NCBI GenBank assembly: GCA_016787705.1
Contig: JAEUTP010000007.1
Location: 183,457-247,456, forward strand
From: Bacteroidia bacterium
GTDB taxonomy: Bacteria; Bacteroidota; Bacteroidia; B-17B0; Aurantibacillaceae
Direction of reading: 5' to 3'
DNA length: 64,000 bases
In this document: one piece after another, positions 43,903 to 54,088 of the stretch
How positions within the stretch are numbered: the stretch's first letter is position 1
Layout: the number at the start of each line of letters is the position of its first letter
Translations under genes and position numbers: made by a program
The notes under the pieces: generated by a model
What the model was told of the DNA's origin: nothing
The model's database searches: none
Seen by the model: the letters and a program-made list of their open reading frames with translations, nothing else

Positions 43903-46900
43903 ATGAAAAAATTAATTACCATATTATTGTTGCTTTCCTTTTTTACCAACTATTCGCAAACGCAAGTTGTTATCGGGCCACAAAGCAGTACTTTCTCAAG
44001 CATGACAAGGGGCTACCACTTTACTTCACCAACTGCATTTAATCTTTGCGCACTTTACATTCCTCAGGATGCAAGTGCAGGTACCACGCAAAGCATTTGG
44101 GTTGTAAGATTTAATACCGCTGCACCTCCTGCTTTTCCGGGTACTACAAATGCGTACACAACTTTATTTACAACTACAGGTGTTGCCGCAAATACTACAG
44201 TAAGTTGTAATATACCAATTGCTGCCGGCGATATTATTGGTATCTACGGTTCAAGAGCTGCGGGTTGTATTAATAGTTATGATGGTGTTAACTTTGCTGC
44301 TACCATAAATGGTTTTCCTACAACATTAAGCAGAAGTGGAACTCAAAATTGTATCAACGGGGTTGGTGCCCCTGCATTTCCTATTTGGTCTGAAGTTAAC
44401 TTTAGCATTGGCAGGATTTTTATGTATTATAACTGCTGCCCAACGCCAACAATTACAACAGCTGCCTCTGCAACAAATATTTGTAGCGCAGCCGGCACGA
44501 GTGTAACTATTTTAGGTGGTGGTGCAACTACTTATACTTGGATGCCAGGAAATATTAATTCATCTTCAATTACTGTTACGCCAACAGTTAGCACAACTTA
44601 TACATTAAGCGGATCGGCATTAGGTTGCACCGGCAGCAAAACAGTTGCTGTGAACGTTAGTGCAACACCAACAATTAATTCAATTACCAATACAGGTCCG
44701 GTTTGCCAGGGCTCAGCGGTTAACATTAATGCAAATGCAACAACCGCCGGTACAATAACCTATGCATGGGCAGGGCCTAATGGCTTTTCGTCAAATGTGC
44801 AGAACCCTTCTATTCCAAATGCACAACCTGCCAGTATAGGAACTTATTCATTAACAGTTACAAATTCTTTTGCCGGAGGTTTGCAATGCCAGGCAGTTGG
44901 TAGTACAACGGTTGGCGTTGTGCCAACCGGTACAATAACAACAACCCCAACATTTACATTATGTCAGGGCGCAGGTTTAAGTTTAATTTCAAATGCAAAT
45001 CCGGCTCCAACCTCTTATTCATGGACGGGGCCAAATGTTTTTAGTTCAACACAACAAAACCCAACAATTAGTAATGTTATGCCTGCAAACGCTGGCGCGT
45101 ATAATGTAACGGCTTATTATACCAGCCCCTCTACAACACTTGTGTGTACAGCAAGTGCGGCCTCTAACGTTCAGGTGGTTGCCACAGTGCCAACAAATGT
45201 TACCGCAAATCCGGCTAGTGTATGCCAATACGGAAATACAAATTTAAATGTTACTGCACCGGGCGCAGTAGCATTTTCATGGACGGGCCCAAACAATTTC
45301 ACTTCAACTTCAGCAAATAATCCGATCAATAACGTACAGCCTTCTTCAGCGGGAACATATTTTGCAACATCAACTTTTGCAATTGGCAGTGTAAGTTGCA
45401 CAACAAATGGATCGGCACAGCTTAACGTTGTAGCTGTAAACCCTGTTATGGTTACACCAACTGTTGCAACCTGCGAACCAGCAAACGCACAATTATCTGC
45501 AAGCTCAAGTGGCGCGATAACTTACTTATGGTCTGGCCCAAACAATTATACATCATCGGCTGCTAATCCTGTTTTAACTGCACCGTCTGTTTCTAATTCG
45601 GGAGTTTATCTTGTAACAACTTCTTATATTAATGGCCCATTAACATGTTACAATTCAAACACAGTACAACTTACCGTTTATCCAAAGCTTACATTTACTT
45701 TAGCAGCGTATAAACAAACATGCTACAATACACAGGTAACAGTTAATGGTCCCGCCGGGGGCACATCTTATGACTGGACGAGCTCAAGCGGTTTTACTTC
45801 AAACTCTCAAAACCTAAGCATACCAAGTATTCAACCAAACCAGTCCGGCACTTACACTTTAACTGTGCATTTAGGACCTTGTACAACATCTCAAAAAATA
45901 CAAATTGATGTATTAACACCAATAGCTTTAACATTAACACCACAAGACAGAACTATTTGCCGCGGCGACAGCATTCAGTTATTTGCAGGCGCTACTGGTG
46001 GTAGTCAAAATTATGCTTACGTTTGGAATCCACCTTCATTTTTAGGATCGCCTACAGGTAGTTTGCAATATGGAATGCCGCTGGGTACTACGGTTTATAA
46101 TTTATCGGCGCATGATATTGCCTGCCCTAATTATACAGTTCAGCATACATTTACAGTTAAAGTTAATCAACCTCCTATGCCAGACCTTCAATTAGAAAAG
46201 GAGCAAGGCTGCGAACCGTTATGTTTATTTTATAATACAAAAACGCAAAACCAAGCCGCCATTACTACGTATGATTTTGGTGGTTCACAAATAATACAGA
46301 CAGATAGTTTTTCTTATTGTTTAACAGAGCCGGGAACGTATCATTTAAAAATATATTCGTTAGGCAAAAATGGTTGTAAAGGTATTTATGAGTACGGCGC
46401 ACCTATTATTGTGTGGCCAAAACCACACTCTGATTTCAGCTGGAATCCGGATGTTGTAACAACTAGCAATAACCAGGTTACATTTGAGCCTAGTTCTAAA
46501 TATGGTCCAATTATAAGTACTAACTGGATGTTTTCCGGTACAGGAATTAACGGTTACGATACTACTAATTTAAGAAACCCTCAACGTACTTTTGAAAATA
46601 CAGGCAAATACCCAATCATGCTAATTCAACGCACTGAACATGGTTGTGTTGATTCGGTTATCAAGATCATTGAAGTAATTGATGAAATGAATTTATTTAT
46701 TCCAAATTCGTTTACACCAAATGGTGATGGTGTAAATGATGTTTTTGGTATTAAAGGTTTAGGAATTAAACTGGAAGGCTTTAGTATGGAATTGTTTGAT
46801 CGTTGGGGCCACTCGATGTATTTTACAAAGGATGTTACCAAAGGCTGGGATGGTACAGTAAAAGGCCAACCGGCGCAGGATGGTGTTTATATTTATAAAA

Positions 46901-46968
46901 TCAAAGCAGTAGGTGTAAATGGCGAAGGCAAAAAAGAATACATTGGCCATGTTACATTGATGAAGTAG
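43903..46968 (+). CDS. T9SS type B surface protein with Ig-like repeats
   Basis: 1021 residues. A signal peptide (ends NYSQ) is followed by an N-terminal domain of about 170 residues ending in a CC motif (YNCCPTPT), which has no recognised family. About five Ig-like repeats of ~90 residues come next, each with a W(T/A)GPN(G/N)F(S/T)S core and an xxAGxY end. PKD-like segments follow, and the gliding-motility CTD closes the protein (FIPNSFTPNGDGVNDVF, LFDRWGHSMYF, GWDGTVKGQ). It is exported by the type IX system and probably surface-exposed. The bidirectional terminator at 47054 follows. Confidence 0.9.
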   Translation: MKKLITILLLLSFFTNYSQTQVVIGPQSSTFSSMTRGYHFTSPTAFNLCALYIPQDASAGTTQSIWVVRFNTAAPPAFPGTTNAYTTLFTTTGVAANTTVSCNIPIAAGDIIGIYGSRAAGCINSYDGVNFAATINGFPTTLSRSGTQNCINGVGAPAFPIWSEVNFSIGRIFMYYNCCPTPTITTAASATNICSAAGTSVTILGGGATTYTWMPGNINSSSITVTPTVSTTYTLSGSALGCTGSKTVAVNVSATPTINSITNTGPVCQGSAVNINANATTAGTITYAWAGPNGFSSNVQNPSIPNAQPASIGTYSLTVTNSFAGGLQCQAVGSTTVGVVPTGTITTTPTFTLCQGAGLSLISNANPAPTSYSWTGPNVFSSTQQNPTISNVMPANAGAYNVTAYYTSPSTTLVCTASAASNVQVVATVPTNVTANPASVCQYGNTNLNVTAPGAVAFSWTGPNNFTSTSANNPINNVQPSSAGTYFATSTFAIGSVSCTTNGSAQLNVVAVNPVMVTPTVATCEPANAQLSASSSGAITYLWSGPNNYTSSAANPVLTAPSVSNSGVYLVTTSYINGPLTCYNSNTVQLTVYPKLTFTLAAYKQTCYNTQVTVNGPAGGTSYDWTSSSGFTSNSQNLSIPSIQPNQSGTYTLTVHLGPCTTSQKIQIDVLTPIALTLTPQDRTICRGDSIQLFAGATGGSQNYAYVWNPPSFLGSPTGSLQYGMPLGTTVYNLSAHDIACPNYTVQHTFTVKVNQPPMPDLQLEKEQGCEPLCLFYNTKTQNQAAITTYDFGGSQIIQTDSFSYCLTEPGTYHLKIYSLGKNGCKGIYEYGAPIIVWPKPHSDFSWNPDVVTTSNNQVTFEPSSKYGPIISTNWMFSGTGINGYDTTNLRNPQRTFENTGKYPIMLIQRTEHGCVDSVIKIIEVIDEMNLFIPNSFTPNGDGVNDVFGIKGLGIKLEGFSMELFDRWGHSMYFTKDVTKGWDGTVKGQPAQDGVYIYKIKAVGVNGEGKKEYIGHVTLMK

Positions 46969-47053
46969 AATTACAGCGTCACTTTCTTTCCCTCTCCAAA
47001 GAAGAGGAAAGCAAGAACTCAAGTCCTGCTCCTTTCGAGAAAGACTTTAAAAA

Positions 47054-47089
47054 ATAAAAAAATCCCGATTGATTTAAGCGGGATTTTTT
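47054..47089. terminator. Bidirectional terminator
   Basis: Stem AAATCCCG/CGGGATTT with A run on the left and T run on the right, between the convergent T9SS gene and the response regulator gene. Confidence 0.8.
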
Positions 47090-47112
47090 ATGAATTCAAA
47101 TTTAAGCTTTAA

Positions 47113-47814
47113 TTATTGATTGACTAAAAGTTTAAATCCTTTACCGTGAATATTAATGATCTCTACTTTAGAATCGTCTTTTAAATATTTACGAAGTTTG
47201 GCAATATAAACATCCATACTACGACCGTTAAAATAATTATCATCCTGCCATATAGATTTTAAAGCAAACGTTCTGTCTAATACATCGTTTTGGTGTACGC
47301 ATAACAAACGTAATAACTGACTTTCTTTAGTAGTTAATTTTTGTTCGATACCATTATGTTGTAAGATCTGCTTTTCAGAATTGAACTGGTATTTACCAAT
47401 CTTAAAATTAACTTCTTCGCTTTCAGATGAACGAACTTTATTGGTACGACGCAATACAGCGGTTACACGGGCCAATAATTCTTCCATACTAAAAGGTTTT
47501 GTAATATAATCGTCAGCGCCCGCACTAAAACCTTCAATAGTATCTTCTTTCATGCTTTTTGCAGTTAAAAAGATAATTGGAATGTTTTTATCGGTTACCC
47601 TGATCTCTTTTGCTAAAGTAATACCGTCTTTAACAGGCATCATCACATCTAATAAAAGAAGGTCGAACGAGCCTTTAAAAAAAGTATCTGCTCCTTTTTT
47701 ACCATCATCGGCTAACTTTGTCTCAAAACCTTTCGCATCTAAATATTCCTGTAAAAGTGGCCCTAAGCTGGGATCATCCTCCACTAAAAGTATTCTTGTT
47801 TTAACAGTTTCCAT
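47113..47814 (-). CDS. OmpR/PhoB-type response regulator
   Basis: 233 residues. The receiver domain has EDD near the start (12-14), the phospho-acceptor Asp56 in LLLLDVMMPVKDG, and the conserved Thr/Lys (FLTAK, ITKPFSM). The C-terminal winged helix (about 140-230) carries LTTKESQLLRLL and RSMDVYIAKLRKYL. It binds DNA once phosphorylated, presumably by the histidine kinase encoded 67 nt upstream. It resembles Bacteroidota RprY-type regulators. Targets are unknown. Confidence 0.93.
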   Translation of the reverse strand: METVKTRILLVEDDPSLGPLLQEYLDAKGFETKLADDGKKGADTFFKGSFDLLLLDVMMPVKDGITLAKEIRVTDKNIPIIFLTAKSMKEDTIEGFSAGADDYITKPFSMEELLARVTAVLRRTNKVRSSESEEVNFKIGKYQFNSEKQILQHNGIEQKLTTKESQLLRLLCVHQNDVLDRTFALKSIWQDDNYFNGRSMDVYIAKLRKYLKDDSKVEIINIHGKGFKLLVNQ

Positions 47815-47881
47815 TTATTTTAAATGTTAAATTATTTACTTAAAGGTAATCACTAACCGTGCCATTTTAACATTTTTAACA

Positions 47882-49429
47882 TTAATTGTCAAATGGTAAA
47901 TGCACATTAAAAGTACTTCCTTTACCTAACTCACTATCAACAGAAATATAGCCTTTATGTTTTAAAATTACAGCTAAAACATACGAAAGTCCTAAGCCAA
48001 AGCCTTTTACATTATGTACATTTCCGGTTGGCACTCTATAAAATTTATCAAATATCTTACGCTGATTTTCTTTACTTATGCCAAGACCATTATCTTTTAC
48101 TTTTATCATAATTCCTTCGGCAGTATTGTTTGTAGTAATAAGTATCTCAGGTACACCTTTAGAATATTTAATGGCATTATCAATTAGATTAAAGATGATA
48201 TTGGTTAAGTGAACCCTATCTGCTTGGAGTTTGAATTTTTTCGCATTTAATTCTGTTCTGATATTTCCCTGACGCTGATCAATTAAAAGCTGTGTATTAT
48301 TAATGGCTGTATTAATAATTTCGTGCACATCCAACTCACTTTTTTTAAGAATGAATTCACCTTTATCTAAAATAGAAGTTTGTAAAATACTTTCTACCAA
48401 TACACTTAGGCGTTTATTTTCTTCTCGTATCATTTTAAGATAGCGCTGTTGCTTTTCGGGTGTTTGCGAGATACTACCATCACCTAACATTTCGCTTGCC
48501 AAAGATATTGTGCTTATTGGTGTTTTAAACTCATGCGTCATGTTACTGATAAAATCATTTTTAATAATAGAAAGTTTTTTCTGCTTTAAATTGTTGGCCA
48601 TAATGTAATAAAAAGAAAAAATAAGAATGGCAATTACAATAACAGATGTAATTATAAAGGGCCACATTTCTTTAAAAACATCTTTGTTTTGATTTGGAAA
48701 ACGCACAATTAAATATTCAGGATCAACAAAACGGTTGCTTGGCGAAAGATTTACTTTATAGGCCGGCCCTAACGAATCGATGGATGCCTCTGCATTTACA
48801 AGGTTAGCGTGATGTGAACTGCCTGGATGTAACAGCGTTAAATAATAATTATATTTAAAACGAATGTTTTGTTTTTTTAATTCCAGGCCTAAAATTGAAT
48901 CTAATAAAAGTGTATCTACCTTTTGTTTAAAATCTGTATAATAATTTCGTGTTGAGGTCTCATCAAAAAAGCTATAACCTTTAAGCGGATTAAAAAGATC
49001 GTTATTGCTTTGTGTAAGGCCGATTGATTTTTCTTTTAATTCTTTTAAAAAACTTGCCGCCGCCGGATCAAGCTTTAACGAATCGGCAATAATATCTTTT
49101 GTTGCAAACTCGCTATGCGAATATCCGTTACTATCAATACTCGATTCTTTAAATAATTTAAAATTTATCTGGTCGTTCATTTGCCCGTTTATTCCCGGCA
49201 TATTAAATGTAATACCTTGGGTGCGTGTTTTAACTTTTTTGTAAGAACCTTTGGTATCCATTTTTTCGAGCTTTGCAGCTGTAATATTTAAAGCCTCGGT
49301 AACACGTTGCTCAAACAGATCCTGCTTTACACCAAAATCATAATTGATCCAATACACCTGAATAAAGATCAATATTAACAGCGCAACCGAAAATGAAATA
49401 GAAATAATTAATAAAAGACGTTTATTCAT
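47882..49429 (-). CDS. Membrane sensor histidine kinase
   Basis: 515 residues. Transmembrane helices at about 5-27 and 257-277 bracket a periplasmic sensor domain of about 230 residues with no recognised fold. The dimerisation H-box is NMTHEFKTPIST (His299). The ATPase has the N-box FNLIDNAIKYSKG, the G1 box VKDNGLGISKENQ, FDKFYRV and FGLGLSYV. It autophosphorylates and passes phosphate to the regulator downstream. A TATCTTTG box lies 7 nt before the start. Confidence 0.93.
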   Translation of the reverse strand: MNKRLLLIISISFSVALLILIFIQVYWINYDFGVKQDLFEQRVTEALNITAAKLEKMDTKGSYKKVKTRTQGITFNMPGINGQMNDQINFKLFKESSIDSNGYSHSEFATKDIIADSLKLDPAAASFLKELKEKSIGLTQSNNDLFNPLKGYSFFDETSTRNYYTDFKQKVDTLLLDSILGLELKKQNIRFKYNYYLTLLHPGSSHHANLVNAEASIDSLGPAYKVNLSPSNRFVDPEYLIVRFPNQNKDVFKEMWPFIITSVIVIAILIFSFYYIMANNLKQKKLSIIKNDFISNMTHEFKTPISTISLASEMLGDGSISQTPEKQQRYLKMIREENKRLSVLVESILQTSILDKGEFILKKSELDVHEIINTAINNTQLLIDQRQGNIRTELNAKKFKLQADRVHLTNIIFNLIDNAIKYSKGVPEILITTNNTAEGIMIKVKDNGLGISKENQRKIFDKFYRVPTGNVHNVKGFGLGLSYVLAVILKHKGYISVDSELGKGSTFNVHLPFDN

Positions 49430-49436
49430 TGCAAAC

Positions 49437-49444
49437 CAAAGATA
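49437..49444 (-). promoter_or_regulatory. TAnnTTTG -7 box of the histidine kinase gene
   Basis: Minus-strand TATCTTTG ends 7 nt before the ATG at 49429; no clear -33 motif is seen. Confidence 0.45.
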
Positions 49445-49498
49445 GTTTTTTAAACGCTAAAACATTCTTTAAAAAATGATAAAATGCATTGGTTTATT

Positions 49499-49585
49499 AA
49501 GCCACACATTGCACAGATGTTTCAGGTTGTTTTTTAAGATAAATAGGTTAGATAAAATCAGTGTAATTTGTGAAATCTGTGGCTT
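49499..49585. repeat. Palindromic intergenic element, AAGCCACA type
   Basis: 87 bp with ends AAGCCACA (49499-49506) and TGTGGCTT (49578-49585). Inner words CACAGAT and ATCTGTG, and TTTGTGAAATCTG on the right, extend the symmetry. It is related to the elements at 2613 and 10423. It lies between the Lpd-like gene's end and the kinase promoter, and may act as a terminator-like hairpin. Confidence 0.6.
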
Positions 49586-49597
49586 TTAAACAAAAAT

Positions 49598-51091
49598 CTA
49601 CACAAGGCTCTCAACTGGCGTACACACGCCGCTTTCGCAGATGTAACATTTTAAGCGATCTTTAAAAATATAAGGTTTGTAAATAGATTTGTTTAGCAAC
49701 ATACGTAAACACTCCTGCACACCTTCAATAATACTTGGGTGTGGGTGCATCATATCGGCCAACTCGCGAATACCCTGATTGGTATGTATCAAATAAGCAA
49801 CTGCCTGTATGGCACTGCTGGCATGTTCACCAACCACGCGCATTCCTAAAATGCGCATACCATTATCATTTGTTACTATTATTTTAAAGAAGCCTTTTGT
49901 TTTGCGCATAGCAATGGCTCGGGCGTTGGTTGTAAAATCCAATTTAACCACTTTGTGCGCTAAACCTTTTGCAACACACTCCTGTTCATTCATACCCACG
50001 GCCGCAACTTCTGGATTTAAGAACATGATGGAACTGATGTTTTTATACGTTAATGGTTTTACTGTAGGGCCAAACATACGTACAACCGCGTGCCGTGCCT
50101 CACGCTCACCAACGCTTACCAATGCCATTTCTGTGGTAACATCACCGGCAACGTAAATATTGCTGATGTTGGTTTGTGTATCATCATCCCAAATGCAACC
50201 TCTCTCGTTTAGTTTTACGCCGGCATTTTCAAGGCCAATATTTTCAATATTTGGTATTCTTCCAATAGAGATCAGCGCTTTTTCTACCTGGTAAACTTCC
50301 GTTCTTCCGCCATAATATTCTAATTCATATTCAACACCACCGTTTTTAATTTCCATTCTTTTTAAAGAAGCGCCCTGGTGTACCAATGCATTATTCGCTT
50401 CTAAATTTTGTTTAATAACATCAGCAATATCTTCGTCTTCAAATGGTAAAATGCGTGCTGCTTTATCAATTAACGTGACACGTGTTTTTCCGAACGAAGA
50501 AAAAATAGTTGCAAATTCACAACCAATAACACCCGCACCCAACACTACCATGCTTTTTGGAAAGGATTTAAAATTTTTTATACCGTCGCTTGTAACAATT
50601 ATTTCTTCGTCAACATTGATGTTAGCTGGTTTACGAGGTCTGCTGCCTGTAGCCAGTAAAATATTATCTCCTGTTACATGTTTAATAGTGCCATCCTCTT
50701 TTGTAATGCGCACAGTATTTTTGTTTTCTAAATACGCAACACCTTTTTCATAATAAAAAATATGACGTCCCATTTTTTCAAGCAATTTTAAATGCACCAT
50801 CATTTGGGTTTTGCGCTCAAACACCGCTTCATCTACGATTTTAGAGATAGAATCAAAATTCACTTCATAATCGGGTACCATTTCCCTTATCGATAATGTC
50901 TTTAAAGACTGTTCCCACAAAGTTTTTGAGGTTAATACACCATCATACAAACCTGCACCACCAACACGTTTTTTTTCTATTAGCAATACTTTTTTGCCAA
51001 AATCAATGGCACGCATAGCACCGGCATAGCCACTGGGGCCGCCTCCAATAACGATAAGGTCGTAGTGATCATTCAATCCGTAATCTGCCAT
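49598..51091 (-). CDS. Dihydrolipoamide dehydrogenase-like flavoprotein lacking redox cysteines
   Basis: 497 residues. The fold is that of the class I disulfide oxidoreductases: FAD site GGGPSGYAGAM (16-26), NAD site GAGVIGCEFATIFSSFG, the YVAGDVT FAD motif, and a C-terminal dimerisation domain with MHPHPSIIEGVQE (the His-Glu pair region). But where the family has GGTCLNVGCIPSK, this protein has GGAGLYDGVLTSK: both cysteines are gone (Gly47 and Val52). An extra C-terminal tail carries CYICESGVC. It is likely a flavoprotein with changed chemistry. It stands alone with no 2-oxoacid dehydrogenase genes. Confidence 0.8.
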   Translation of the reverse strand: MADYGLNDHYDLIVIGGGPSGYAGAMRAIDFGKKVLLIEKKRVGGAGLYDGVLTSKTLWEQSLKTLSIREMVPDYEVNFDSISKIVDEAVFERKTQMMVHLKLLEKMGRHIFYYEKGVAYLENKNTVRITKEDGTIKHVTGDNILLATGSRPRKPANINVDEEIIVTSDGIKNFKSFPKSMVVLGAGVIGCEFATIFSSFGKTRVTLIDKAARILPFEDEDIADVIKQNLEANNALVHQGASLKRMEIKNGGVEYELEYYGGRTEVYQVEKALISIGRIPNIENIGLENAGVKLNERGCIWDDDTQTNISNIYVAGDVTTEMALVSVGEREARHAVVRMFGPTVKPLTYKNISSIMFLNPEVAAVGMNEQECVAKGLAHKVVKLDFTTNARAIAMRKTKGFFKIIVTNDNGMRILGMRVVGEHASSAIQAVAYLIHTNQGIRELADMMHPHPSIIEGVQECLRMLLNKSIYKPYIFKDRLKCYICESGVCTPVESLV

Positions 51092-51252
51092 AATTAAAGT
51101 TTGAAGATACGGTTTTTGTTACATTTCAGGTGAGCTTTGCCCTAAACTTGTGTTATTTTAAGGCTTTAAATAGATTGCTACTTTTTTCACTTTACTGTTG
51201 ATTATCAATTAATTATAAAACATTTATTATTTTTTATTTCCGGTAAAATGCC

Positions 51253-51260
51253 TATTTTTG
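51253..51260 (+). promoter_or_regulatory. TAnnTTTG -7 box of the pyrophosphatase gene
   Basis: TATTTTTG, 22 nt before ATG 51283, with AT-rich sequence upstream but no clear -33 TTTG. Confidence 0.45.
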
Positions 51261-51282
51261 CAGCCCTATAAATTATAGAATT

Positions 51283-54036
51283 ATGAATGAAAGTGTTATT
51301 TATTTAGTACCCGTTTTAGGTATTGTTGGTTTAATAGTAATGGCAATTAAGTCGGCCTGGGTATCCAAACAGGATGCGGGCGATAAAAATATGCAAGAAT
51401 TGGCAGGTTATATTGCCGATGGTGCAATGGCTTTTTTAAAGGCGGAGTGGAAAGTTTTAAGCATATTTGTTGTGTTTGCAGCTGCGCTGTTAGCGTATTC
51501 CGGTACAATTCATGAAGTGCATGGCAAAGAAATTCACTCAAGCTGGATCATCTCTTTATCTTTTATTATTGGTGCCGTATTTTCTGCTACAGCAGGATAT
51601 ATTGGTATGAAAGTGGCTACGAAAGCTAACGTACGTACTACTCAAGCGGCTCGTACAAGTTTAAAACAAGCTTTAAAGGTTTCTTTCACAGGCGGTACCG
51701 TTATGGGCCTTGGTGTTGCAGGTTTAGCAGTATTAGGTTTGGGTGGTTTATTCATTGCTTTCTTAATGATGTTTGCTGATCTTGGTCCAAACACAGTAAA
51801 AACTGCTATTGAAGTATTAACGGGTTTCTCTTTAGGTGCTGAATCTATTGCTTTATTTGCGCGTGTTGGTGGTGGTATTTATACAAAAGCGGCCGACGTT
51901 GGTGCTGATTTAGTTGGTAAAGTGGAAGCGGGTATTCCTGAAGATGATGTTCGTAACCCTGCCACTATTGCCGATAACGTAGGAGATAACGTAGGTGACG
52001 TTGCCGGAATGGGAGCTGACTTATTTGGCTCTTATGTTGCTACAATTTTAGCAACAATGGTATTAGGACAAGAGATAACTGTAACAGATAAATTTGGTGG
52101 TATGTCACCAATCTTATTGCCAATGGTAATTTGTGGTTTAGGTATTATCTTTTCTATTATCGGTACTTGGTTTGTTACTATTAAAGACGAAAAATCAAAT
52201 GTACAAAACGCTTTAAATATGGGTAACTGGTCATCTATGATCCTTACAGTTATTGCTTCTTATTTTGTAGTAAACTGGATGTTACCGGATACTTTAAATT
52301 TACGTGGTTACGAATTCACAAAATTAAATGTGTTCTTGGCAATAGTTGTTGGTACAGTTGTTGGCGCTATTATGAGTATTGTTACTGAGTATTACACAGC
52401 AATGGGTAAAAAACCGGTATTATCAATCATTCAACAATCTTCTACTGGTCACGCTACTAACATTATTGGTGGTTTATCAGTAGGTATGAAATCTACTGTT
52501 ATTCCTATTTTAACTTTAGCTGCAGGTATTATGGGTTCTTATTATTGTGCAGGTTTATACGGCGTGGCAATTGCTGCTGCGGGTATGATGGCTACAACAG
52601 CTATGCAATTAGCAATTGACGCTTTTGGACCAATTGCTGATAACGCCGGTGGTATTGCAGAGATGAGCCAATTACCGCCTGAAGTGCGTGAGCGTACAGA
52701 TAATTTAGATGCGGTTGGTAACACAACAGCAGCTACAGGTAAAGGATTTGCTATTGCTTCCGCAGCTTTAACGTCGTTAGCTTTATTTGCTGCGTTTGTA
52801 GGTATTGCAGGTATTAGTGCCATTGATATTTACAAAGCGCCTGTATTAGCTGGTTTATTTGTAGGTGGTATGATTCCATTTATTTTCTCTGCATTGTGTA
52901 TCCAGGCGGTTGGTAAAGCGGCAATGGACATGGTACAAGAGGTTCGTCGCCAGTTCCGCGAAATTCCGGGAATTATGGAATACAAAGCAAAACCAGAATA
53001 CGAAAAATGCGTTGCTATTTCTACTACTGCTTCTATTCGTGAAATGATTATGCCGGGTGCTATTGCTTTAATTACTCCGGTAATTGTTGGTTTTGTATTT
53101 GGCCCTGAAGTATTAGGTGGTTTATTAGCCGGTGTAACTGTATCAGGTGTGTTAATGGGTATCTTCCAATCTAACGCAGGTGGTGCATGGGATAACGCTA
53201 AAAAATCTTTCGAAAAAGGTGTATTAATTAATGGTGAGATGTTCTACAAAAAATCTGAGCCACATAAGGCATCAGTTACCGGTGATACAGTAGGTGATCC
53301 ATTTAAAGATACTTCAGGACCATCAATGAATATCTTAATTAAATTAATGAGTATCGTTTCATTAGTTATTGCGCCATACATCGCACTCAACAGCGTTGAA
53401 GGTGCTCATGAAGGAACTGTTATTAAAGAACAATACAAATTAAATGTTAACGGTGTTGAAATGAGCTTTACTTCAAAAGCACAATTAGACAGTGCTTTAG
53501 CCGCTAACGTTAAAGATGTTGCAGAGTTAAAAGGTAATTATGCAGTTGATGGCGCTCACAGCTCAGTTGTGTTTAGCGTAAAACATATTGTTACAAGTAC
53601 TCGCGGTTCAATTAATATTGACAGTGGTTATGTAAACTTAGAGAACGCTAGCGGTCCGAAGATTTTCGTGCAAATGGATATGACAAGTATCAATACACAA
53701 AACTCTTACCGTGATTCACACTTAAAAGATAAGCCTGAATTTTTTGAAGTTGCTAAATTTAAAAAAGCAAGCTTTGAAGCTACAACTGTAGAAAAAAACA
53801 CAGCAGAGCCTGGTAAATATGCTTACACAGCTAAAGGTAAATTAACATTAAAAGGTATTACCAAAGATGTTGAGTTACGCTTTAACTACCTTGGCATTTC
53901 ACCACAAGAGTGGGACGGCAAAAAAGTAGACGTAGCAGGTTTTGAAGGTGAAACAACCATTAACCAAAAAGATTTTGGTATGGATGGCGAAACTGTTAAA
54001 ATTGAATTTACTTTAGAAGCAGGGCAGAATAAATAA
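51283..54036 (+). CDS. hppA: K+-dependent membrane pyrophosphatase with C-terminal YceI domain
   Basis: 917 residues. Residues 1 to about 705 are a complete membrane-integral pyrophosphatase with [38 protein letters not shown] and the [10 protein letters not shown] element, whose Ala/Gly pair is the mark of the K+-dependent class. It splits pyrophosphate to pump Na+ or H+. After a ~40-residue linker, residues about 749-917 form a YceI-like lipocalin ([47 protein letters not shown]), normally a separate periplasmic isoprenoid-binding protein. The C-terminus of these pumps faces outward, so the YceI part would be periplasmic. The frame is continuous. Confidence 0.93.
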   Translation: MNESVIYLVPVLGIVGLIVMAIKSAWVSKQDAGDKNMQELAGYIADGAMAFLKAEWKVLSIFVVFAAALLAYSGTIHEVHGKEIHSSWIISLSFIIGAVFSATAGYIGMKVATKANVRTTQAARTSLKQALKVSFTGGTVMGLGVAGLAVLGLGGLFIAFLMMFADLGPNTVKTAIEVLTGFSLGAESIALFARVGGGIYTKAADVGADLVGKVEAGIPEDDVRNPATIADNVGDNVGDVAGMGADLFGSYVATILATMVLGQEITVTDKFGGMSPILLPMVICGLGIIFSIIGTWFVTIKDEKSNVQNALNMGNWSSMILTVIASYFVVNWMLPDTLNLRGYEFTKLNVFLAIVVGTVVGAIMSIVTEYYTAMGKKPVLSIIQQSSTGHATNIIGGLSVGMKSTVIPILTLAAGIMGSYYCAGLYGVAIAAAGMMATTAMQLAIDAFGPIADNAGGIAEMSQLPPEVRERTDNLDAVGNTTAATGKGFAIASAALTSLALFAAFVGIAGISAIDIYKAPVLAGLFVGGMIPFIFSALCIQAVGKAAMDMVQEVRRQFREIPGIMEYKAKPEYEKCVAISTTASIREMIMPGAIALITPVIVGFVFGPEVLGGLLAGVTVSGVLMGIFQSNAGGAWDNAKKSFEKGVLINGEMFYKKSEPHKASVTGDTVGDPFKDTSGPSMNILIKLMSIVSLVIAPYIALNSVEGAHEGTVIKEQYKLNVNGVEMSFTSKAQLDSALAANVKDVAELKGNYAVDGAHSSVVFSVKHIVTSTRGSINIDSGYVNLENASGPKIFVQMDMTSINTQNSYRDSHLKDKPEFFEVAKFKKASFEATTVEKNTAEPGKYAYTAKGKLTLKGITKDVELRFNYLGISPQEWDGKKVDVAGFEGETTINQKDFGMDGETVKIEFTLEAGQNK

Positions 54037-54058
54037 TTTTATTATCTTAAATTTTAAA

Positions 54059-54088
54059 CTCCCCGACCGGCAGTGGTTGGGGATTTTT
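54059..54088 (+). terminator. Rho-independent terminator
   Basis: Stem CCCCGACC/GGTTGGGG with one G-T pair, 6-nt loop, then ATTTTT. It overlaps the last two bases of the convergent gene at 54087. Confidence 0.8.

Noticed and set aside
46983..47043. CTTTCC/GGAAAG inverted words after the T9SS type B gene as a terminator
   Set aside because: The stem is short and interrupted and has no T run; the hairpin at 47054-47089 is the better terminator.
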